Source: Roseburia inulinivorans DSM 16841
GTDB lineage: Bacteria > Bacillota > Clostridia > Lachnospirales > Lachnospiraceae
DNA length: 64,000 nt
Reading direction: 5' to 3'
NCBI RefSeq assembly: GCF_000174195.1
Contig: NZ_ACFY01000039.1
Span: 1-64,000 of the forward strand
In this document: positions 58,248 to 64,000 of the stretch, one piece after another
Layout of the letters: every line of letters begins with the position of its first letter
Position numbering within the stretch: position 1 is the stretch's first letter
Position numbers and translations under genes: made by a program
Notes under the pieces: model-generated
What the model saw: the letters and a program-made list of their open reading frames with translations, nothing else
What the model was told of the DNA's origin: nothing
The model's database searches: none

Positions 58248-58897
58248 AATATGGAGTCCGGTTGCTTGTTGCATGTATATGTGGAGCCATTATAGGCGTT
58301 GAAAGATACAAAAGAAGCAAAGGAGCGGGTATACGTACACATATGCTTGTTGCATTAGGAGCAGCACTTTTTACGATAATATCGAAGTATGGGTTTGAGG
58401 ATGTTGTTTGTTTAGAAAATATTCAGGCAGATGCAGCCAGAGTTGCATCTAATATCGTTACGGGAGTAAGTTTTCTTGGCGCAGGATTAATATTTGTGCG
58501 AGGTGATAAAGTGCAGGGTCTGACAACTGCAGCTGGAATTTGGGTTACGGCTGCAGTAGGTCTAACCATTGGTTGTGGAATGTATACGACAGGTTTTTTT
58601 TGTGCGTGTTTTATTTTAGTGACACAAATTATATTTCATCATGGATTTTTTAAGGGAATGGAAAATTATAGCCATAGCAGGGTGGTAATTTCGGTAGAGA
58701 ATAATGATGAAATACTTTTAAAATTGAAACAGTTATTTCAAAATAAACGTATTACCATTGAGGAAAGCCACGTTAAAAGACATAGAAATGCAGTATTAAC
58801 ATATACAATGGACATAAGTATGCCAGTGGGAATTTTACCGTTGGATGTATTAAAAATTATGCAGGAATGTAAGGAGATAAAATCAATTGGCTTGTGA
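58214..58897 (+). CDS. MgtC/SapB family membrane protein (copy 1)
   Basis: A 227-residue MgtC-family protein: RLLVACICGAIIGVERYKRSKGAGIRTHMLVALGAALFTIISKYG and ASNIVTGVSFLGAGLIFVRGDKVQGLTTAAGIWVTAAVGLTIGCGMY, the family core with four or five helices, then a cytosolic ACT-like C-domain of about 75 residues. MgtC proteins act in low-Mg2+ survival and inhibit F-type ATP synthase in Salmonella; in many bacteria the role is unknown. It starts inside the HAD gene (34-base overlap). Confidence 0.9.
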   Translation: MSQVLFDNKNIEYGVRLLVACICGAIIGVERYKRSKGAGIRTHMLVALGAALFTIISKYGFEDVVCLENIQADAARVASNIVTGVSFLGAGLIFVRGDKVQGLTTAAGIWVTAAVGLTIGCGMYTTGFFCACFILVTQIIFHHGFFKGMENYSHSRVVISVENNDEILLKLKQLFQNKRITIEESHVKRHRNAVLTYTMDISMPVGILPLDVLKIMQECKEIKSIGL

Positions 58898-58907
58898 GGA
58901 TGAGTAG

Positions 58908-59588
58908 ATGACAATACAATTATTTGATTCATTAAATTTTGAATTTATATTTAGGTGTTTATTGGCAGGATTATGTGGTGGAGTTGCAGGATTTGAGAGA
59001 ACGAAACATCAGAAAGCGGCCGGACTTCGTACATATATAATTGTTGCTGTTGGAGCAGCGCTTTTTACAATTGCATCGAAATATGGTTTTTTAGATGTTG
59101 TGCATAATGGAATAAGGTTAGATGTTTCAAGGGTTGCATGCAATATAGTAACAGGTGTAGGATTTCTTGGAGCTGGAACAATTTTTATGTATGGCAATCA
59201 AATAAGAGGATTGGTAACATCGGCAGGAATATGGGTAATGGCAGCTGTTGGAATGGCGGTTGGTGCAGGAATGTATGTGTTGGCAATAATTGCGACTGCA
59301 ATTACGGTTGTTATCCAAAGTATGTTGTCGAATAAATATTTTTCGTATCTGGATGTCAAAGTTCCCGGAAGACTTCGTGTTTGTATGGATTCGGAAACAA
59401 AATCACTTGAAAAGCTGGAAAAAATATTAAGTGATAAAAAAATAGATATTAGATCAAGCAATATGAAACGACGGAAAGATGAATATATAACATATATTTT
59501 TGGAATTTCTATGCCTGAGAATATAGATGTTTCAGAAGTAGTAACCGATATTTCTAAAATACATAGTGTAAAATTTGTAGATTTATAG
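58908..59588 (+). CDS. MgtC/SapB family membrane protein (copy 2)
   Basis: A 226-residue paralogue of the preceding gene: RCLLAGLCGGVAGFERTKHQKAAGLRTYIIVAVGAALFTIASKYG, then ACNIVTGVGFLGAGTIFMYGNQIRGLVTSAGIWVMAAVGMAVGAGMY, plus a similar C-domain. Ten bases separate the two. Having two MgtC genes at the end of a sugar operon is unusual; they may form a hetero-oligomer. GAGGATGAG precedes the ATG. Confidence 0.9.
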   Translation: MTIQLFDSLNFEFIFRCLLAGLCGGVAGFERTKHQKAAGLRTYIIVAVGAALFTIASKYGFLDVVHNGIRLDVSRVACNIVTGVGFLGAGTIFMYGNQIRGLVTSAGIWVMAAVGMAVGAGMYVLAIIATAITVVIQSMLSNKYFSYLDVKVPGRLRVCMDSETKSLEKLEKILSDKKIDIRSSNMKRRKDEYITYIFGISMPENIDVSEVVTDISKIHSVKFVDL

Positions 59589-59631
59589 ACTTACTTCCAA
59601 TTATTAGGAATGAAGCGTAAACTATTATGAA

Positions 59632-59677
59632 GACTGTTGTTTAGCATGAATAAAAATTTGCAAAACAGCAGTCCTTT
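59632..59677 (+). terminator. Terminator of the GH2/MgtC operon
   Basis: GACTGTTGTTT (59632-59642) pairs with AAAACAGCAGTC (59662-59673), one G-U, followed by CTTTTAT. Confidence 0.75.
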
Positions 59678-59687
59678 TATACATTTA

Positions 59688-59951
59688 TTATAGTAATCTG
59701 TAAATAATAATCGCGATCACAATTCCCAGAATACCGGCTACTGTGATATCAACCGTAAATCCGAATGTCAGAACCAAAATCCCCAGATCTAACACCATTG
59801 GATTGACAAATCCAAAACTCTGACCGTAATTAAGCCAGCCTAAAGCGGGTACACCTGCACATAACTTTCCAATCAGACCGCCTAACACGACACCGACAAG
59901 AAGTAAAAGGACTAAAGCCCAGTTATTTTTTCCAACAATACCTTTGCTCAT
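59688..59951 (-). CDS. Small membrane protein (DUF4321-like)
   Basis: An 87-residue protein with two or three hydrophobic helices: WALVLLLLVGVVLGGLIGKLC and MVLDLGILVLTFGFTVDITVAGILGIVIAIIIYRLL. It matches the pattern of the DUF4321 family found near maf/mreB in Clostridia, but here it lies after the NhaC gene (25-base gap, same strand). AAGGAGAAC precedes the ATG. Function unknown. Confidence 0.7.
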   Translation of the reverse strand: MSKGIVGKNNWALVLLLLVGVVLGGLIGKLCAGVPALGWLNYGQSFGFVNPMVLDLGILVLTFGFTVDITVAGILGIVIAIIIYRLL

Positions 59952-59975
59952 AATAGTTCTCCTTAAGTATTTTCC

Positions 59976-61484
59976 TTACTTCATCATATCACATTTGTGT
60001 GCCTGCCGGTACCGGATAAATGATAAAACAGCAAAAAGCAGGATCACACCGGCTGCCATTGTGAGAAATACGTTCTTTGTGAATCCGGCAACCAGATAGG
60101 CGGCCACGCAGCAGCCACCGACCGTCAGAGCGTAAGGAAGCTGTGTGGATACATGGTCTACATGGTGGCATTGTGCACCGGCGGAGGCCATGATCGTTGT
60201 GTCGGAGATCGGTGACATGTGATCTCCGCAGACAGAACCGGCAAGGGAAGCGGCAATACAGACAACGAGCATCGGATCTGTTTCCGGGAACATAGCGGTA
60301 ACGATCGGAATTAAAATGCCAAACGTTCCCCAGGAAGTACCGGTTGCAAAAGCAAGTCCGCTTCCAACCAGAAATAATATAGCCGGGAAAAGTGAGGTTG
60401 CAGTCATATTGCCGGAGAGCATGCTGCTCACAAAGGCGCCGGCTTCTAATTTTGTACTGCAGAAACCGCCTAACGTCCAGGCCAGAACAAGGATCAGGAT
60501 CGCAGAAACCATCATCTTAAATCCCTGCGGAATACACTCGGCAAATTCACTGAATGTGATCACGCGGCGTGGCAGGTACAGCAAAAACACAAAGACTAAT
60601 GTAATGAAGGAACCCATCACAAGTCCCATGGATGCATCGCAGTTTGCAAAAGCGTTGATGAAGCTCTCGCCCTCGAAGAATCCACCTGTATAAATCATGC
60701 AGATAATGCAGCTCGCAATCAGGAAAATGACCGGAAGAACAAGGTCGATCACCTTTCCTTTTGCGGAAATAATATTTTCTTTTACATTTTCATAATCATT
60801 TTTGCCGGAGAAAAGATCACCTTTTGCAGCATTTTCCTCAAACTTTTTCATCGGACCATAATCAAGGCCGGTCACACCCATAAAAATCACCATCAGAATG
60901 GTAAGCCATGCATACAGGTTAAACGGGATTGTCTGCAAAAACAGAGAGAAACCATCTCCGTTTGTGTATCCGGTGACTGCGGCAGCCCAGCTTGAGATCG
61001 GTGCGATAATACAGATCGGAGCTGCGGTTGCGTCAATGATATAAGCCAGTTTTGCACGGGAAATCTTCTGCTTGTCGGTGACAGGACGCATGACATTTCC
61101 AACGGTCAGACAGTTGAAATAATCGTCGACAAAGATCACGACACCGAGCGCAAATGTGGAAAGCAGAGCACCGGATCTGGTCTTGATCTTATTGCCTGCC
61201 CATTTTCCGTAAGCGGCAGAGCCGCCGGCTCTTGTCATCAATGCAACAATAATGCCAAGAAATACGAGGAAAATCAGAATGCCGACGTTCCACGAATCCC
61301 CCAGCTTTTCCATCATAACTTCAAAAATTGCCTCAATCGTTCCAACCGGACTGAAATTTGTATATAAAAGAGCTCCGGTTACGACACCAATAAATAACGA
61401 CATATAAACTTCCTTTGTGATCAGCGCAAGCACAATGGCGATCACCGGCGGAAGCAGCGCCCAGACAGTTCCAACAAAATCCAT
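59976..61484 (-). CDS. Na+/H+ antiporter, NhaC family
   Basis: A 502-residue antiporter with about 11-13 helices: WALLPPVIAIVLALITKEVYMSLFIGVVTGALL at the start and FALGVVIFVDDYFNCLTVGNVMRP (paired Asp residues) in the centre. FATGTSWGTFGILIPIV and CGDHMSPISDTTIMASAGAQCHHVDHVSTQLPYA are classic NhaC/YuiF family motifs. It exchanges Na+ (or a metabolite pair such as malate/lactate in MleN relatives) for protons. CAAGGAGGA precedes the ATG. It has an unusual leader with duplicated hairpins. Confidence 0.92.
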   Translation of the reverse strand: MDFVGTVWALLPPVIAIVLALITKEVYMSLFIGVVTGALLYTNFSPVGTIEAIFEVMMEKLGDSWNVGILIFLVFLGIIVALMTRAGGSAAYGKWAGNKIKTRSGALLSTFALGVVIFVDDYFNCLTVGNVMRPVTDKQKISRAKLAYIIDATAAPICIIAPISSWAAAVTGYTNGDGFSLFLQTIPFNLYAWLTILMVIFMGVTGLDYGPMKKFEENAAKGDLFSGKNDYENVKENIISAKGKVIDLVLPVIFLIASCIICMIYTGGFFEGESFINAFANCDASMGLVMGSFITLVFVFLLYLPRRVITFSEFAECIPQGFKMMVSAILILVLAWTLGGFCSTKLEAGAFVSSMLSGNMTATSLFPAILFLVGSGLAFATGTSWGTFGILIPIVTAMFPETDPMLVVCIAASLAGSVCGDHMSPISDTTIMASAGAQCHHVDHVSTQLPYALTVGGCCVAAYLVAGFTKNVFLTMAAGVILLFAVLSFIRYRQAHKCDMMK

Positions 61485-61485
61485 A

Positions 61486-61606
61486 ATTCCTCCTTGTTTT
61501 TTCGAAGAAAAAATCCGAGTCTCATTGGACGAGGAGAGGATTTTTCCTCCTTGTTTTGCGAAGCAAAAACTCCGAAGCGTTGCCCCGGAGCCAATATTCT
61601 ATAATA
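61486..61606 (-). promoter_or_regulatory. NhaC promoter and leader with duplicated hairpin/ribosome-site unit
   Basis: Reading the minus strand: a -10 box TATTAT (61606-61601) with TTCACA 16 bases upstream, then a hairpin CTCCG...CGGAG (61590-61570) plus TTTTT almost at the RNA 5' end. After this come two copies of a unit made of a short U-rich hairpin (TTTTGC-TTC-GCAAAA; TTTTTTC-TTC-GAAAAAA) and CAAGGAGGA. Only the second CAAGGAGGA is followed by the NhaC start. Confidence 0.55.
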
Positions 61607-61705
61607 AGTATATATGATTTTGTGTGAAAAGGAAACAAAAATTTGCTTTAATTGATAAAAAATACAAAAGTTTAGTAAAAATATACAAAATGAAGGTCTG
61701 CAATT

Positions 61706-62311
61706 CTACAGATCATCAGGCTGTCCGCAAGGTATCGGATAGACAGACGTCATTCCGGTAGAAATCAGTTTGCTGATAAGTCTTGCCATCTCCTCCGGCG
61801 TCTCCTTTTTGCCATGAGCCAGCCATGACTCGATCAGACCGGAGCAGCCGGAAACGAGAAAATTGCTGAAATATTCATAAGTTGGCAGAAAATCAGCTGA
61901 ATGATGCGCAACCATCCATTCGTGTATGTATTGGTGTTCAAACAATTTCTTGATCTTGACAGAAAAAGAAATATCGCCATTGGGACTCAGCAGTGCACAG
62001 CACAGATTAGAGTTTTGGTCAATGATCTGAAAAATTTCGACAAAGAGCGGATAAGGAAAATCCGGAGTATGATCCGGGTGATAATTTTTGAAGACCTGCT
62101 CAAACTGTTCTAAAAGCTCCTGCTCGGTCTGCTCTAACATGTCATAAATATCTTTGTAGTGCAGGTAAAAAGTGCCGCGGTTGATGTCAACAGACTCGCA
62201 TAATTCTTTTACGGTGATATCCTTGATACTTTTTTTCAGCATGAGGGAGGTGAGTGCGTGTACAAGCAGATAGCGGGTGCGCTTGATACGGCGGTCGGTT
62301 TTTGCTTCCAT
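61706..62311 (-). CDS. TetR/AcrR family regulator
   Basis: A 201-residue regulator with N-terminal TetR HTH (RRIKRTRYLLVHALTSLMLKKSIKDITVKELCESVDINRGTFYLHYKDIYDML) and a C-terminal TetR_C_7-like domain (FLPTYEYFSNFLVSGCSGLIESWLAHGKKETPEEMARLI). It is divergent from the MMPL exporter gene at 62616 and probably represses it. The direct repeats in the gap are candidate binding sites. Confidence 0.9.
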   Translation of the reverse strand: MEAKTDRRIKRTRYLLVHALTSLMLKKSIKDITVKELCESVDINRGTFYLHYKDIYDMLEQTEQELLEQFEQVFKNYHPDHTPDFPYPLFVEIFQIIDQNSNLCCALLSPNGDISFSVKIKKLFEHQYIHEWMVAHHSADFLPTYEYFSNFLVSGCSGLIESWLAHGKKETPEEMARLISKLISTGMTSVYPIPCGQPDDL

Positions 62312-62407
62312 ATATAATGTGAGATCCTTTCATATAAAATGTGATGTTATTGTCTAGTATTTTTTCTGGAGTTATGATTAAAAATTTATAATCCTAAAAA
62401 TTTTCTG

Positions 62408-62529
62408 AAATAATCAACACAGTGTACATAATATGTCAATTAACAAACAGTTTTGAAAAATATGTTTATTGAGTAAACCAGATGCCCTTATTATAATAAT
62501 GCAGTATAAAATAATCAACACAATGTTAA
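62408..62529 (+). promoter_or_regulatory. MMPL promoter with flanking direct repeats
   Basis: AATAATCAACACARTGT occurs at about 62409 and 62510, 101 bases apart. Between the copies lies a promoter: -35 TTGAGT (62469-62474), 17 bases, -10 TATAAT (62492-62497). The repeats contain the small dyad ACACNGTGT (imperfect in the second) and are candidate TetR operators before and after the promoter. Confidence 0.6.
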
Positions 62530-62615
62530 GTATAGTGAAATGAATCAGCGGTAAAACAACTGATGTTTTGCTGCGTAAGAAAAATGATTCAGATGTAACA
62601 TGAAAGAGGATGAAT

Positions 62616-64000
62616 ATGGAAGAAAAACAGGAAAAAGAAAAAGGGAACTTCTGGCTTACCGTCGCTTCCTTTATTGTAAATAAGCGGAAAGCGATCGAAA
62701 TTCTGTTTGTTTTGGCAATGATTTACAGTGTTCTTTCTATTAATAAGGTGCAGGTCAATCAGGATATCACATCCTATCTGCCGGCAGACAGTGAAACGAG
62801 GATCGGGCTGTCACTGATGGAGGAGCAGTTCACAACTTATGGCAGTGCCAAAGTCATGGTCTCGAATATCACCTATGCGCAGGCGGAAGATCTGGTTGAC
62901 GATCTGGAAAATATTGAGGGCGTGAAGCAGATTGAATTTGATGATTCTAAGGATCATTTTACAGGTGCGGATGCGCTGTTTAGTGTGACGTTTGACGGAA
63001 CGGAGGATGAACAGATCAGCAAAGATGCGCTTGAGGAAGTAAAAGAGACTCTGGATGGTTATGATGTCTATGTTTCGTCCTCTGTCGGTGAGGAGGAGCG
63101 CAGTGCAGAGTCACTTTCGCAGGATATGAATATTATTCTTGTGCTGGCGGTTGTCATCATTGTTGCGGTGTTGATGCTCTCCACAAAAGCATATCTGCAG
63201 ATCCCGGTATTACTGATCACATTTGGTGTGGCAGCAGTTTTAAATATGGGTACAAACTACTGGTTTGGAACGATCTCATCTGTCACAAATTCCATTGCCG
63301 TTGTGCTTCAGTTGGCACTGGCAATCGACTATGCCATTATTTTGTGTGACCGTTTCATGGAAGAACATGAGACGCTGGATGCAGAGGAAGCGGTGAAAGT
63401 GGCACTCTCCAAGGCGATCCCGGAGATCAGCTCGTCCTCCCTTACCACGATTTCCGGCATGGTTGCGATGATGTTTATGCAGTTCCGGCTGGGCTACGAT
63501 ATGGGTATCATTCTGGTAAAAGCGATCATACTCAGCCTGATTTCCGTTTTCTTCCTAATGCCGGGCGTGCTTTTGATTTTTGCAAAAGGAATTGATAAAA
63601 CCCATCACAAATGCTATGTACCAAAAATTACGTTTGTAGGTAAATTTGCAAATCTGACCAAATACATCATTCCGCCGGTTTTTATCGTGTTTCTGGTATT
63701 TGCATTTTGGGAATCTAATCACTGCCAGTATATATATGATACGAATTCCATTGTCAGTGCGAAAAAGAGTGAATCGAAAATTGCAAGTGAAAAAATTGAG
63801 AATACCTTTGGTGCCAGCAATCAGTTGGTTGTCATGGTTCCAAAAGGGGATTATGATTCCGAGAAAAAGGTATTGGGAAAAATTGAAAAACTGGATTATG
63901 TAAACTCGGCATTGGGACTTGCAAATGTGGCGATCAATGATGATTATATGCTGACGGATAAGCTGAACCCAAGACAGTTTGCAGAGTTGACGGATCTGGA
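62616..64000 (+). CDS. MMPL/RND family exporter (N-terminal part)
   Basis: The frame runs from ATG 62616 (GAAAGAGG seven bases upstream) to the window end without a stop: at least 461 residues. After a cytosolic start and helix 1 (KAIEILFVLAMIYSVLSI) comes an extracellular loop (VNQDITSYLPADSETRIGLSLMEEQF), then a block of helices with the proton-relay region LQLALAIDYAIILCDRFMEEH and the next helices, then a second extracellular loop. This is the MMPL/YdfJ layout of lipid, siderophore or drug exporters. The TetR regulator is divergent. The C-terminal half lies outside the window. Confidence 0.88.
   Translation, partial: MEEKQEKEKGNFWLTVASFIVNKRKAIEILFVLAMIYSVLSINKVQVNQDITSYLPADSETRIGLSLMEEQFTTYGSAKVMVSNITYAQAEDLVDDLENIEGVKQIEFDDSKDHFTGADALFSVTFDGTEDEQISKDALEEVKETLDGYDVYVSSSVGEEERSAESLSQDMNIILVLAVVIIVAVLMLSTKAYLQIPVLLITFGVAAVLNMGTNYWFGTISSVTNSIAVVLQLALAIDYAIILCDRFMEEHETLDAEEAVKVALSKAIPEISSSSLTTISGMVAMMFMQFRLGYDMGIILVKAIILSLISVFFLMPGVLLIFAKGIDKTHHKCYVPKITFVGKFANLTKYIIPPVFIVFLVFAFWESNHCQYIYDTNSIVSAKKSESKIASEKIENTFGASNQLVVMVPKGDYDSEKKVLGKIEKLDYVNSALGLANVAINDDYMLTDKLNPRQFAELTDL

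Overview
The window (about 64 kb, moderately AT-rich, Gram-positive style ribosome sites, many short intrinsic terminators) looks like a chromosome segment of a motile gut Lachnospiraceae bacterium, closest in style to Roseburia/Agathobacter. The reasons are the flgM-flgN-flgK-flgK-flgL-fliW-csrA late flagellar cluster, a domain-permuted membrane-anchored GH3 glucosidase controlled by LytTR-type regulators, sugar ABC transporters without their own ATPase, and a sialic-acid operon. No tRNA or rRNA gene was seen.

Layout: 1-2069 ion transporters; 2117-9057 flagellar/CsrA cluster with a sigma-28 promoter; 9070-10672 a HipBST-like toxin-antitoxin operon with three palindromic operators; 10844-13857 a lipoprotein, an amino-acid (NSS) transporter and a rhodanese-like protein; 14017-21618 a LytTR two-component system with GH3 and GtrA-like membrane protein genes that share a promoter element; 21867-23063 two small-gene cassettes and the scar of a deleted second regulator/GH3 locus; 23232-30143 a 5'-nucleotidase and assorted genes; 30340-33790 an ECF sigma/ABC transporter operon; 35412-46383 nitroreductase, two RpiR regulators, nagB and a nan (sialic acid) operon; 47913-50360 a decayed group II intron carrying an IS1182-family insertion; 50419-59588 a second sugar operon (ArsR-like regulator, isomerase, ABC importer, GH2, HAD phosphatase, two MgtC proteins); 59688-64000 NhaC antiporter, TetR regulator and a truncated MMPL exporter.

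The most unusual signal is shared by three separate AAA ATPase genes (19541, 33970, 46573; AAA_14/DUF4143 type). Each is preceded by direct repeats at an exact 33-bp period. The repeat sequence differs at every locus, but the last copies overlap the predicted promoter each time. This suggests a family of self-regulated ATPases, each with its own iteron operator, and I know of no description of it.

Five genes (antiporter, HipT-like kinase, RpiR regulator, sugar permease, HAD phosphatase) are each broken by one base in a homopolymer run. The pattern suggests sequencing or assembly error at least as much as gene decay, so these genes may be intact in the organism.
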